64,000 nt of DNA from Streptacidiphilus jiangxiensis (GCF_900109465.1 NZ_FOAZ01000016.1:71628-135627), one strand, 5' to 3'. Positions 26,042 to 35,016 are shown, counted from the stretch's first letter. Notes: generated by a model not told the origin, from the sequence alone. A program made the numbers and translations.

Positions 26042-28690
26042 CTACTCCGCCAGGATCACGACGTACCCGTCGGTCCCGTGCACCCGGATCCGCTGCCCGT
26101 CCCGGATCAGCCGGGTGGCGCCGTCCACACCCACGACGGCGGGCAGGCCGTACTCGCGGGCGATGACCGCACCGTGCGTCATCAGGCCGCCGACCTCCGT
26201 CACCAGTCCCGCGGCGCCGACGAACAGCGGCGACCAGCTGGGGTCCGTGAAGGGCGTGACCAGGATGTCGCCCGCCTCCAGATCGGCCTGCGCCATGTCC
26301 AGGACGACGCGGGCCCGCCCCTCGACCGTCCCGGCGGAGACCGCGAGGCCGGTCAACGCGCCCGCCGGCACGTCGTCGCGGCGGTACGACCCGGACAGGG
26401 CCACGCCGTCCGAGGTGAGCACCCGCGGCGGGGTGAGCGCGTGCTGGGCCCGGAACGCGTCCCTGCGCTGCCGCACCAGCGCGCCGTCGAGCGTGCGCGC
26501 GTCGACCACGACGTCGCGCAGCTCCTGGTAGGTGAGGTAGAACGCGTCCTCCCGCTCGGCGAGCACACCCGCCCGGACGAGGCGGTCGGCCTCCCTCAAC
26601 AGGGCCTGCTTGTAGGCGAAGTAGCGGCGGACGATGCCGTACTTCGGGTACTCCCGGTACCCGGCGAAGGCCCGGACCTGGTCGATCATCCGCTTGGTCT
26701 CGTCGGCCTTCCGCTCCCCGTCGGGCAGGGCCCGCAAGCGGGTGAGAACGTCCTGCTCCTTCTCCTGCGCCCGCTGCCGTCCTTGCTCGAAACGCCGTGC
26801 GGCGGCGCCCGGTTCGAAGTTCCTGACGTTGTCGAGGATCACGGGGACGAGGGCCGCGGGGCGCTCGCTCCATCGCGGCCGGGTGATGTCGATCTCGCCC
26901 ACGCAGCGCATGCCGTACCGGTCGAGGTAGGCCTCGACGGCGTCGCGCGCCTCGGTCCCGCCCGCGAGCTTCGGCAGCTCCTCCAAGAAGTCCTCCGTCT
27001 CGACGCCCTGCAGGAACGCCACCACCTCGGGGTGCCGCCGGACCACGTCCGCGACGTCCAGCAACGCGAGACCCATCTCGGAGGTGACGTTGTCCGGGGC
27101 GGAGAGCGTGAGGGTGTCGACCGCGTTCCTCTCGCTGAGCCACTCCTGCAGGCGGTCGCCCAGCCACCAGGCGGCCTGCATGCCCGCCATGATCGCCTGA
27201 AGGTTCTGCGGCTCACCGAGGACCCGCTTGTGCTCCGCGAACGCCTCCTCCAGGAAGTCGAACAACGCGAGGCCGGTCTCTGTCGCGATGGCGCCTTCCA
27301 GTGCGGCGATCGACGCCTCGCTGCGCGTGATCAGCTCGGCGACCAGGCCCGGATCGACCTCGGCCGGCACGGACGGCGGAGAATCCGGAGCCGGCACGGG
27401 CGGCACGGGCGGCGCGGACGGCGGGGACGCCGGAGCCGGCGGGGCCGGGGGAGTGGGGATGAAGTCCCCGTCGAGCACGGTCTCCAGCGCGTCCCGGACC
27501 AGCGGATCGCCCCGGCCCATCAGGTCCAGCAGGGCGTTTCGGCTCGCGGGCGAGGCCAGACGCGCGGTGGCGTCGACGAAGAGCCGCCCGCCCGCCTCGT
27601 GCATCGGCACCATCGCGGTCAGCTGCCACATCGACAGACCCAGCGGCCGCATCGGGTCGGTCATCATCTGCTGGTGCCCGACGGAGACGTAGACGCGGTT
27701 CTGCCCGTCGGGGTTATCCGGGACAGGGAACAGGGTCGTGACCGGTCGGCTCTGCACGATCCGGAAGTCGTCGTCGACCAGACACCACTCGATGTCCTGC
27801 GGGCGGCCGAAGTGCGCCTCGATCCGGCGTCCGAGCCGGACGAGCCGCAGGACCTGCCCGTCCGTCAGCGCCGGCTGCTCCTGCAGCCGCGCCTCCACGG
27901 GCACCTCGCGCGTTCCGCCGCCCGGCAGGGCGTGCAGGGCACGCTGTTTGACGGCGACGGTCCGGCCCACGACCTCGTCCCCGCGCACCCTGAAGACGTC
28001 CGGATTCACCAGGCCGGAGACCAGCGCCTCGCCGAGACCGAAGCCGGCGTCGACGGTGGCGGCCTTCCGGTCGCCCGTCACCGGGTCGGCCGTGAACAGG
28101 ATGCCGGACACCTCGGGGACGACCATGCGCTGGACGACCACGGCCATGCGCACCGTGCGGTCGTCGATGCCGTTGCGCCGCCGGTAGGTCACGGCCCGAT
28201 CGGTGAACAGCGACGCCCAGCACCGGCTGACGTGCCGCAGGACCTCCGCCGGCCCCACGACGTTCAGGTACGTGTCCTGCTGGCCGGCGAAGGAGGCGGT
28301 CGGCAGGTCCTCCGCGGTGGCACTGGACCGCACGGCGCAGGCGGCCCCCTCACCGAGCCGGGCGAGCCCGTCTGCGATCGCCGCGGCGACGCCGCCGGGG
28401 ACGGCGACCTCCTCGACGGCCCGCCGCAGCTGCGCGCTCAGCGTCCGGATCGTCTGCCGGTCGTCCGGGTCGACCAGGGCCAAGCGGTCGAGGAGGGCTT
28501 CCAGCGACGGCGCCTGCGCCGCGACGAGCCGGAAGGCGTCGGTGGTCACGCAGAAGCCGTCCGGCACCCGGACACCCTCGATCCGCGCCAGCTCACCCAA
28601 CTGGGCGGCCTTGCCCCCGACAAGGGCGACCTGGGCACCGTCGACCTCGTGAAGACCCACCACGTACCGCTCATGCTGCTGGCCGAGCAC
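26042..28690 (-). CDS. rph: Rifampin phosphotransferase (PEP-synthase-like), 882 aa
   Basis: The three-domain plan of Rph is visible. An ATP-grasp domain spans residues 1-320 (GGKAAQLGEL, AVRSSATAEDLPTASFAGQQ, DIEWCL, IVQSRPVTTL). A rifamycin-binding domain covers about 330-770, and a swivelling phosphohistidine domain lies at the end with GGLMTHGAVIAREYGLPAV, where His839 is the transferable residue. Rph transfers the beta-phosphate of ATP to the ansa bridge of rifamycins and inactivates them. GTG 28690 has AGGAAAGAGGG upstream. A rifamycin-associated element at 28747-28766 supports this over PEP synthase. A Pro-rich insert of about 35 residues (412-447) is unusual. Confidence 0.88.
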   Translation of the reverse strand: MLGQQHERYVVGLHEVDGAQVALVGGKAAQLGELARIEGVRVPDGFCVTTDAFRLVAAQAPSLEALLDRLALVDPDDRQTIRTLSAQLRRAVEEVAVPGGVAAAIADGLARLGEGAACAVRSSATAEDLPTASFAGQQDTYLNVVGPAEVLRHVSRCWASLFTDRAVTYRRRNGIDDRTVRMAVVVQRMVVPEVSGILFTADPVTGDRKAATVDAGFGLGEALVSGLVNPDVFRVRGDEVVGRTVAVKQRALHALPGGGTREVPVEARLQEQPALTDGQVLRLVRLGRRIEAHFGRPQDIEWCLVDDDFRIVQSRPVTTLFPVPDNPDGQNRVYVSVGHQQMMTDPMRPLGLSMWQLTAMVPMHEAGGRLFVDATARLASPASRNALLDLMGRGDPLVRDALETVLDGDFIPTPPAPPAPASPPSAPPVPPVPAPDSPPSVPAEVDPGLVAELITRSEASIAALEGAIATETGLALFDFLEEAFAEHKRVLGEPQNLQAIMAGMQAAWWLGDRLQEWLSERNAVDTLTLSAPDNVTSEMGLALLDVADVVRRHPEVVAFLQGVETEDFLEELPKLAGGTEARDAVEAYLDRYGMRCVGEIDITRPRWSERPAALVPVILDNVRNFEPGAAARRFEQGRQRAQEKEQDVLTRLRALPDGERKADETKRMIDQVRAFAGYREYPKYGIVRRYFAYKQALLREADRLVRAGVLAEREDAFYLTYQELRDVVVDARTLDGALVRQRRDAFRAQHALTPPRVLTSDGVALSGSYRRDDVPAGALTGLAVSAGTVEGRARVVLDMAQADLEAGDILVTPFTDPSWSPLFVGAAGLVTEVGGLMTHGAVIAREYGLPAVVGVDGATRLIRDGQRIRVHGTDGYVVILAE

Positions 28691-28746
28691 GTTCTGCCCT
28701 CTTTCCTGCGGATTGCGACGTAGGCTGCCGATTCTCCGCCGAGACC

Positions 28747-28766
28747 GGGGCCTTGTGGCAAGCCCC
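28747..28766 (-). promoter_or_regulatory. Rifamycin-associated element (RAE)
   Basis: The inverted repeat reads GGGGCTTGCCACAAGGCCCC on the minus strand and lies 57 bp upstream of rph. It matches the RAE described upstream of rifamycin-inducible genes (GGGGCTTGC-GGCAAG(G)CCCC as remembered). A TTGCCA inside it could serve as a -35 element, with GAGAAT 19 nt further as a -10. Confidence 0.8.
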
Positions 28767-28805
28767 CCGCCGTGCTATACGGTAAGAGTGGCGGGGGGTT
28801 GCCAC
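28755..28805. terminator. Large hairpin after the GH3 gene, overlapping the RAE
   Basis: GTGGCAAGCCCCCCGCC (28755-28771) pairs with GGCGGGGGGTTGCCAC (28790-28805) with one bulged base, around an 18-nt loop. It stands 43 bp after the GH3 stop codon, so it probably ends that transcript. Its left arm shares 12 bp with the RAE. Confidence 0.65.
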
Positions 28806-28848
28806 GGATCATGCCGCCGACGCCGCTACGGCGCCGCCGGTGCGGTGG

Positions 28849-31800
28849 TCATTGCACCACCGACCAGACGAAGGTGGCCGACCCCGAGGCTCCTTCCGCA
28901 TCCGTCGCCGTCACGGTCACCGTGTAGGTGCCCAGCGTGCTGCCGCTGCCCGAGACGGTGCCGTTCGACGCGATGGTGATCCCCGGCGGCAGCCCGGTCG
29001 CGGTGAACGTGAGGGCCGCCTGCGTGCCGGCCGAGTCCACGGCCTGCATCGGGAACGAGACCGCCGCCCCCTTCGGGCTGCTGTACCCGAACGGGTTGAC
29101 CACGCCCACCGTCTCCGCGCCCGGAACGCCCGAGTTCGGCGTCACGTTCGCGCTGACGGCGGTGTTCGCCAGGGAGACCCCGGCGTAGGAGGCGCCCGCG
29201 GCGACCTGGCCGGTCAGTGTGTGGGCCAGGCTCGTCGTGCCGGACATCGGAAGGCTCGCGGACGAGTCCCCGACCTTGATCGAGTACGTGCCGGCCTGGG
29301 CCTCCCACTGGTTGTCCGCCGACGACCACGACGCCAGGTCGTGGACGGCCAGCGGGAAGCTGACGGTCGTGCTCTGCCCCGGGTTGAGCATGACCCGCTG
29401 GAAGCCCCGCAACTGCTCCGGCGGGTCCTGCCCGGCGGCCGGGTCACCGACGTACATCTGCGCCACGTCCGCGCCCGCCACCGAACCGGTGTTGGTGACC
29501 GTCGCGGTCACCGTGGCCCTCCCGTCCGCGTCGAACCCGCCCACGGAGAGGTTGGAGAAGGCGAAGGTCGTGTAGGACAACCCGAAGCCGAACGGGAACG
29601 CCGGGGTGATGTTCTGGGACTGGTACCACCGGTACCCGATGTCGACCCCCTCGCTGTACACCGTGCCGGTGGCGGTGCCCGGCCACTGCGCGGTCGTCTG
29701 CGCCGGGACCTGGCCGAGGCTGCTCGGGAACGTCACCGGCAGTTTGCCCGAGGGGTTCACGGTGCCGAACAGCAGCGCCGCGACGGCCGCCCCCGTCTCC
29801 TGCCCGCCGTACCAGTTCTCGAACACCCCGGCCACCGAGCCCAGCCACGGCATGGTCACCGGAGAACCGCTGTTGATCACCACGATCGTGTTCGGGTTCA
29901 CCGCGGCCACGTCCGCGATCATCGTCTCGTCCGCGCTGGACAGGTCGAGCGTGGTGAGATCGGACTCCTCGCCCTCCGGCGCGCTGACGTAGACCACCGC
30001 GTCCGTCGCGGCCTGCGCCGCCGCGACCGCCTGCGGGATGTCGGTGGTGCCGTTGTCGTCGCCCGGTGTGTAGGTGACCTTGACGTTGGGTCCGACCGCC
30101 TTCTGGATGCCCGTCAGCGGCCACACCGCGTTCGTGCTGTCGACCCCGCCGCTGCCGCCCCCGGCGATCTCGACGGCCGCGCCGCCGTCCGTGCCGAGCA
30201 CCGCGACCGACTCGTTGCCGTTGGGGTTGAGCGGCAGCAGGCCGTTGTTCTTCAGCATCACGGTGCCTTCCTCACCGAGCTGCAGCGCGGTCTGCTGGTG
30301 CGCCGCGGTGGTGACGGTCGCCGACAGCGAGCCGCTCGCCGGGTTGTCGAAGAGCCCGAACGCGAACATCTGCGTCAGGATCCGGGCGACCACGGAGTTC
30401 AGCGTCGCCTGGTTCAACGTGCCGGCCGTCAAGGCGGCGGAGACGTCGCTCGAGTCCGAGAACGGCATCGCGATGTCCATCCCGCCCTCGGCGTCCGCCA
30501 CCGCGTTCCCGGCAGCGCCCCAGTCGGACACGACGAACCCGCCGTAGTCCGCCTGCTCGTCGAGGCCGCGCTCGAGCATTGCGGCGTTGGCGCAGGACGG
30601 CGCGCCGTTGACCACGGCGTAGGAGCACATCATCGAGGCCGGCGCGGACCCGGCGACGGCGGTGCGGAACGGAGCCAGGTACAGCTCCTCCAGCGCCTGC
30701 TGACCCACCGTCTCGTTGTTCTGGCCGTTCGGGTACTGCTCCTGGTCGTAGGCGGCGACGTGCTTGACGTCCGCCATCACGCCCTGGCCCTGCAGGCCGT
30801 TCACCTCGGCCGAGGTGATCTGGCCGGCCAGGTAGGGGTCCTCTCCGTAGGTCTCGTAGGTACGGCCCCAGCGTGGGTCCCGCACCAGGTTGGTGGTCGG
30901 GCCGAGGGAGATGTTGACGCCCTTGCCCGCGAACTCGGCGCCCTTCGCCGCGCCCTCCTGCTGGATCAGGGCCCGGTCCCAGGTCGCGGCGGCGTTCTCG
31001 CCGTCGGGGAACGCGGTCACACCGCCGTTGCCGTCGCCGACCCCGGACGGCCCGTCCTCCATGTTCAACGGCGGGATGCAGAGATTGGGGATGCCGCCGA
31101 CCTGGCCGATGTAGGTCGTGCTGCCGTCGCCCGAGGCGAGGGTGACCTCCTCGGACTGGTCCATCGTGTTCAGCACCTGCTGCACCCGCTGGGCGACCGG
31201 CGCGGTGGAGCCGACCCACGGGCACACGCCGTTGCCGCCGTTGCCGTTGCCGCCGGTGACCGGCGCGACGGTGGTCAGGCCGTAGACGTCGAGCTCGAAC
31301 AGGGAGTAGCCGAACTGTGTTCCGCGCGCCGTGCCGTCCATGCGGACGTAGCGGTCGGTCACGGAGGCGGGGATGGTCTGACTCCCGCCGGTGCCGGTCG
31401 TGGTGGAGTAGATCGTGTTCCAGGTCGAGCCGTCGTCGGACACCTGGATCTGGAAGGCCTTGCCGTACGCGGCCTCCCACAGCAGGCCCACGCTGCAGAT
31501 CTGCTGCGGGGAGCCGAGGTCGACCTCCAGCCACTGCGGGTCACTGGCCGCGCTGGACCAGCGGGTGCCGGGGTTGCCGTCGGTGGCGTCGGCGGCGGGG
31601 TAGTCGGTGGCGTCCTGGGTGGACGAGGCGGTGGTGGGCTGGTCCAGGGCCAGGTCCTGGGTGCCGCAGTACTCGGTCGGCCCGCCGCCTCCGCTGCCGC
31701 CTCCGCCTCCGCTGCTGCCTCCTTGGGTGAAGGCCATGAAGTGGAAGTTCCAGCCGTTGGAGTCCTGGTCGAGGGTGAGTGTCTGCTGTCCGGCGGGGAG

Positions 31801-32871
31801 GGTGAGGGTGGCGGTGACGGTGGTCCAGGTCTGGTAGCCGCCGGTGTCGGGGACGGCGACCGGGCCGGTGAGGTTCGTGCCGGAGGCGTTGGCGAGGTGC
31901 AGCGCGTCCGTGATCGCGTAGGGCGAGGACACCCGGAAACTCGCGGTGTACGTACCGGCGGTGGCGACGTTGACGGTGTACTTGAACCACTGGCCGGGCG
32001 TCTCCCAGCCCATGTCGTAGGCGCCGCCGGGCGGGGCGGTGTCGCTGGTGTCGGCGGTGGTCTCCAGGTCCACGCCGTCGGTGCGGTAGTTGTTGGCGGT
32101 GCCGTTGGCGGCGGTGACGTCGTAGGCGACGTTCGCTCCGCCGGTGTCGTAGTTCGCGGCCTGGACCGTGCCGGGCACGGCGGCCGCCGTGCCGCCGAAC
32201 GGTGCGCTGCCGGACGAGCCGCCGCCGCCTCCGCCGGAGCCCTGGGTGAACGCCATGGCGTGGAAGTTCCAGCCGTTGGAGTCCTGGTCGAGGGTGAGTG
32301 TCTGCTGTCCGGCCGGGAGGGTGAGGGTGGCGGTGACCGTCGTCCAGGTCTCGTAGCCGCCGGTGTTGGGGACAGCGACCGGGCCGGTGAGGTTCGTGCC
32401 GGAGGCGTCGGCGAGGTGCAGCGCGTCGGTGATCCCGTAGGGCGACGACACCCGGAAGGCGACGCTGTAGCTGCCGGCGGTGGCGACGTCGACGGTGTAC
32501 TTGAACCACTGGCCGGGCGTCTCCCAGCCCATGTCGTAGGCGCCGCCGGGCGGTGTGGTGTCGGTGGTGTCGGCGGTCGTCTCGAGATCGACGCCGTCGG
32601 TGCGGTAGTTGTTGGCGGTGCCGTTGGCGGCGGTGACGTCGTAGGCGACGTTCGGGCCGCCGGTGTCGTAGTTGGCCGCCTGGACCGTGCCGGGCACGGC
32701 GGCTGCCGTGCCGCCGAACGGCGCGCTGCCGGCGGCGTAGGCGGAGGTGTGCGCCCCGACGAGCGACAGCGCGAGCAGGCCCACGAGGGCGAGCAGCGCC
32801 CTGAGCGTGGGCCGGTGGCGGGTCGATCCTGATCGGCCGCGTGCACCTGGGCGCGCGAGAGGAGCCCTCAT
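28849..32871 (-). CDS. Secreted multidomain GH3 beta-glycosidase, 1340 aa
   Basis: Domain order: signal peptide (1-46); two nearly identical CBM6-like modules (about 48-215 and 222-388); an F5/8-type C (CBM32-like) sandwich (about 400-535); a GH3 catalytic pair of domains with GGFVVSDWG, where Asp783 is the nucleophile; a fibronectin-III-like domain; and an Ig-like end (LPPGITIASNGTVSGSGSTL). The enzyme probably removes terminal beta-linked sugars from plant or fungal polymers outside the cell. ATG 32871 directly precedes the basic signal sequence. A LacI-type palindrome at 32921-32934 suggests sugar-controlled expression. Confidence 0.9.
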   Translation of the reverse strand: MRAPLARPGARGRSGSTRHRPTLRALLALVGLLALSLVGAHTSAYAAGSAPFGGTAAAVPGTVQAANYDTGGPNVAYDVTAANGTANNYRTDGVDLETTADTTDTTPPGGAYDMGWETPGQWFKYTVDVATAGSYSVAFRVSSPYGITDALHLADASGTNLTGPVAVPNTGGYETWTTVTATLTLPAGQQTLTLDQDSNGWNFHAMAFTQGSGGGGGGSSGSAPFGGTAAAVPGTVQAANYDTGGANVAYDVTAANGTANNYRTDGVDLETTADTSDTAPPGGAYDMGWETPGQWFKYTVNVATAGTYTASFRVSSPYAITDALHLANASGTNLTGPVAVPDTGGYQTWTTVTATLTLPAGQQTLTLDQDSNGWNFHFMAFTQGGSSGGGGGSGGGGPTEYCGTQDLALDQPTTASSTQDATDYPAADATDGNPGTRWSSAASDPQWLEVDLGSPQQICSVGLLWEAAYGKAFQIQVSDDGSTWNTIYSTTTGTGGSQTIPASVTDRYVRMDGTARGTQFGYSLFELDVYGLTTVAPVTGGNGNGGNGVCPWVGSTAPVAQRVQQVLNTMDQSEEVTLASGDGSTTYIGQVGGIPNLCIPPLNMEDGPSGVGDGNGGVTAFPDGENAAATWDRALIQQEGAAKGAEFAGKGVNISLGPTTNLVRDPRWGRTYETYGEDPYLAGQITSAEVNGLQGQGVMADVKHVAAYDQEQYPNGQNNETVGQQALEELYLAPFRTAVAGSAPASMMCSYAVVNGAPSCANAAMLERGLDEQADYGGFVVSDWGAAGNAVADAEGGMDIAMPFSDSSDVSAALTAGTLNQATLNSVVARILTQMFAFGLFDNPASGSLSATVTTAAHQQTALQLGEEGTVMLKNNGLLPLNPNGNESVAVLGTDGGAAVEIAGGGSGGVDSTNAVWPLTGIQKAVGPNVKVTYTPGDDNGTTDIPQAVAAAQAATDAVVYVSAPEGEESDLTTLDLSSADETMIADVAAVNPNTIVVINSGSPVTMPWLGSVAGVFENWYGGQETGAAVAALLFGTVNPSGKLPVTFPSSLGQVPAQTTAQWPGTATGTVYSEGVDIGYRWYQSQNITPAFPFGFGLSYTTFAFSNLSVGGFDADGRATVTATVTNTGSVAGADVAQMYVGDPAAGQDPPEQLRGFQRVMLNPGQSTTVSFPLAVHDLASWSSADNQWEAQAGTYSIKVGDSSASLPMSGTTSLAHTLTGQVAAGASYAGVSLANTAVSANVTPNSGVPGAETVGVVNPFGYSSPKGAAVSFPMQAVDSAGTQAALTFTATGLPPGITIASNGTVSGSGSTLGTYTVTVTATDAEGASGSATFVWSVVQ
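31726..32732 (-). repeat. Tandem duplication of a CBM module (period 519 bp)
   Basis: Two copies of about 490 bp, offset by 519 bp (173 codons), encode the two CBM6-like modules of the GH3 enzyme. Long stretches are identical at DNA level, including the block around 31741 and 32260, which points to a recent duplication or gene conversion. Confidence 0.85.
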
Positions 32872-32920
32872 GGCATCACAAACCCTTCCTGACAGGTGAT
32901 TTGCGGGGTCCCGAGTTCCA

Positions 32921-32934
32921 AGAGAGCGCTCTCT
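32921..32934. promoter_or_regulatory. LacI-family-type operator palindrome
   Basis: AGAGAGCGCTCTCT is a perfect 14-bp palindrome 50 bp upstream of the GH3 start. Its GAGCGCTC core equals that of the CebR operator (TGGGAGCGCTCCCA), so a LacI-type sugar repressor is the likely ligand. Confidence 0.65.
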
Positions 32935-33037
32935 CGAAGGAGAGGTGTAAGCCAGCGGCTCGGACATGTCAAGGTTTCGCGCGGAGTCGCCCGCCCCGGG
33001 GTTCCCGGGACGGAGCGTGTTCCCTAGGCTTTCGGGC

Positions 33038-33619
33038 ATGGACAACGGGGGAGACACTGCGGTTCGCAGCGGGAGTTTGGGGCCTGTCGCCCACCGGGCT
33101 CGATGGGTTGCCGGCGGATTGGCCCTGCAGTTCGCGGGCATCGGAGGGCCGCTCGCCTACGTGGCGACGAAGGTCAAGCACGAGGATGTGGGCGGGCTGA
33201 TCACGGTGGCTACCGTGCGCCTCGCGTGGCACGAGTCCTTGCATGCCAGAGCGGGGATCGCGCTGCTGGCGGCCGGCACCGCACTGTTCGTGGTGGGCTC
33301 GGTGCTGTTGGCGCGGCCCTTCGTCCGGCGGAAGGTGACGCTGCTGCTGGCCGTCCCGGCCGCGGCGCTGGTCGGCGGGCTGGTGATGGGCGCTGCGGCG
33401 TTGCTCGTCGTGGTGGTGGTCCTCGCCGCACTGGGCAACTCGTCCGGATCCGGCGGAGGGTCGAGCGGCGGCTCCGGTGGCGGCGGCTCCGGTGGCGGCG
33501 GCTCCGGCGGGCACAACTCCGGTGGCGGAGGAGGCACCGCCTCCGCCCTGTCCGGTCTGAACGTGAACGTCGGGGGCGGGGGGAAGCAGCAGCAACAGGA
33601 CCCGGAAACAGCACGCTAG
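33038..33619 (+). CDS. Membrane protein with glycine-rich C-terminal tail, 193 aa
   Basis: Three or four hydrophobic segments occupy residues 25-135 (WVAGGLALQFAGIGGPLAYV, GIALLAAGTALFVVGSVLLA, LLLAVPAAALVGGLVMGAAA). A Gly/Ser-rich linker of about 35 residues with GGGSGGGGSGG units follows, and the end is polar (GGGGKQQQQDPETAR). ATG 33038 is chosen because upstream codons are not membrane-like. It diverges from the GH3 gene. No family was recognised. Confidence 0.6.
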   Translation: MDNGGDTAVRSGSLGPVAHRARWVAGGLALQFAGIGGPLAYVATKVKHEDVGGLITVATVRLAWHESLHARAGIALLAAGTALFVVGSVLLARPFVRRKVTLLLAVPAAALVGGLVMGAAALLVVVVVLAALGNSSGSGGGSSGGSGGGGSGGGGSGGHNSGGGGGTASALSGLNVNVGGGGKQQQQDPETAR

Positions 33620-33668
33620 TGCTCCGATCGGGAACGTTCACCGGTCGGGCCCGGGGTAGCCTGCGCCC

Positions 33669-33947
33669 GTGAAGGTCTATCCCCTCTGGCACGTCAGCCA
33701 CCAGAACGAAGCCGGCCCCGACGACGAGACGATTCACCTCGACGATGGGGGGGTGTTCATCGACGAGCAGGATGGGGACGACGTCAAGCTGCTGGGCATC
33801 TACTCCTCTGAGGCCGCGGCCGAAGAGCGGCTGCATCGCGCGCGCCTTCTACCGGGCTTCGCCGACGAGCCAGACTGCTTCCAGATCGGAGAGTACGACC
33901 TCGATGAGGACCACTGGAACGAGGGCTTCGTCCGAGTGCCGCTCTAG
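33669..33947 (+). CDS. DUF7336-like small protein, 92 aa
   Basis: The sequence pattern VYPLWHVSHQ, DDVKLLGIYSSEAAAEERL, LLPGFADEPDCFQIGEYDLD and HWNEGFVRV is that of the DUF7336 family, a small domain of unknown function that often lies near polymorphic-toxin or mobile loci. GTG 33669 follows 49 bp after the membrane protein stop. A transposase remnant lies immediately downstream. Confidence 0.7.
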   Translation: MKVYPLWHVSHQNEAGPDDETIHLDDGGVFIDEQDGDDVKLLGIYSSEAAAEERLHRARLLPGFADEPDCFQIGEYDLDEDHWNEGFVRVPL

Positions 33948-33982
33948 GTCTGCAGGTGAGCGCCGCTGCTGAGGCAGGCGTT

Positions 33983-34233
33983 TCACGCTGCTTCGGTGAG
34001 CTTCCGCCCTCCCCAGCGCAGGCCCTGTTCGCTGCGGATAGGGTCCGGACAAGCCAGCCGATCTCGTTGAACCGGTGGATCACGTCGCGGATCGTGTCCT
34101 CGTCGGCCTGCATCAGCTGGGCGATCACCGGGAACCAGTTCCCGCCGGCCGAGGCCGGCAGCATCATCGCGCGCGGGAACCGCACCGAACTGGTGCTGCC
34201 CCGGCGCACGATCTGGTGCAGCGTCTGCGGGAC
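33983..34233 (-). mobile_element. N-terminal remnant of an IS630-family transposase
   Basis: From about 34233 downward the minus strand reads LAVPQTLHQIVRRGSTSSVR, then AMMLPASAGGNWFPVIAQLM and DEDTIRDVIHRFNEIG, which is the helix-turn-helix start of an IS630 transposase. A frameshift near 34060 moves the continuation to another frame, and the catalytic domain is absent. It is a decayed fragment. Confidence 0.75.
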
Positions 34234-34241
34234 GGCGAGGT

Positions 34242-34280
34242 CGGCGGCACCCTTCCGAGCGGGCCGGAAGGGTGCCGCCG
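34242..34280. terminator. Perfect 15-bp hairpin after the G1 peptidase gene
   Basis: CGGCGGCACCCTTCC and GGAAGGGTGCCGCCG form a perfect stem around a 9-nt loop. It starts 16 bp beyond the G1 peptidase stop, the right place for a terminator of that gene. Confidence 0.8.
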
Positions 34281-34296
34281 GAACGCGTTCGCGCCA

Positions 34297-35016
34297 CTAC
34301 TCGTGCAGGAAGGTGTCCGTGAAGCTGGTGCCGCTGGAGCCGAGCGCGCTCGTGTGGGCCTCGGTGACGCCGCCCGAGCTCGGGTCCAGCGCGGACGGGC
34401 TGAACGAGCCGAGCGACTTGCCGTTGACCGTCGCCGAACTGAAGCTCAGCGTCCCGAAGTTGGGGTAGGAGCCGGTCGGCGACTCGATGATGACCTCCGC
34501 GCTGGCGCGGCTCGCGCTCAGGGACTTGGTCGTGGTGTACGTCCAGTTCCGCGTGGTGTTGTGCAGCGTCAGCTTGTAGCTGCGGCTGCCGGCGTAGGTC
34601 ACCGAGGCGGTGATCACGTCGCCGGTCGACACCGGGTAGGTGCTGAGGCTGAGGTAGACGGGGTTCGCCGGGTACATCTCGTACCAGGCCTGGTCCACGG
34701 GGCTGCCGCTGGAGCAGTCGGTCGCGACGCCGGTCTGCTCCACCGTCGAGGTGCCGTAGCCGTCGATGCCGACCCAGGGGGCGTACAGGTCGTTGGTGGA
34801 GTTGCACGTCGCCTTCGGCTCGGTCCAGGTGGCCGAGACCGAGGTGAAGCCGCTACCCGTGGCGGCGTAGCCGCCCCAGTTGTAGCCGTTGAGGTTGAAG
34901 TGGTGCAGGGGGCGGAACGCGAGTCCCTGAGCGGCCGCCGCGGTGACCGGTGCGACGGGGGCGGCGAGGCTTGCCGCCGCCGCCAGGGTGGCGGCACGTA
35001 TCAGGAATTTGCGCAT
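34297..35016 (-). CDS. Secreted G1-family glutamic peptidase (eqolisin-like), 239 aa
   Basis: A signal peptide (1-29) leads into a beta-sandwich with eqolisin signatures: NWGGYAATG near the start, SATWTEP, then LYAPWVGIDGYGTSTVEQTG with Gln94, and RASAEVIIESPTG with Glu174. Gln and Glu are the catalytic pair of this family. These peptidases work at acid pH and are best known from fungi. Two cysteines (71 and 101) may pair. A strong terminator follows the gene. ATG 35016 is the only sensible start before the signal peptide. Confidence 0.85.
   Translation of the reverse strand: MRKFLIRAATLAAAASLAAPVAPVTAAAAQGLAFRPLHHFNLNGYNWGGYAATGSGFTSVSATWTEPKATCNSTNDLYAPWVGIDGYGTSTVEQTGVATDCSSGSPVDQAWYEMYPANPVYLSLSTYPVSTGDVITASVTYAGSRSYKLTLHNTTRNWTYTTTKSLSASRASAEVIIESPTGSYPNFGTLSFSSATVNGKSLGSFSPSALDPSSGGVTEAHTSALGSSGTSFTDTFLHE

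Noticed and set aside
28840-32832. Plus-strand frame of 1330 codons opposite the GH3 gene
   Set aside because: It is a GC-rich antisense shadow with Arg/Gly/Val-rich low-complexity product; the minus strand has a complete multidomain enzyme.
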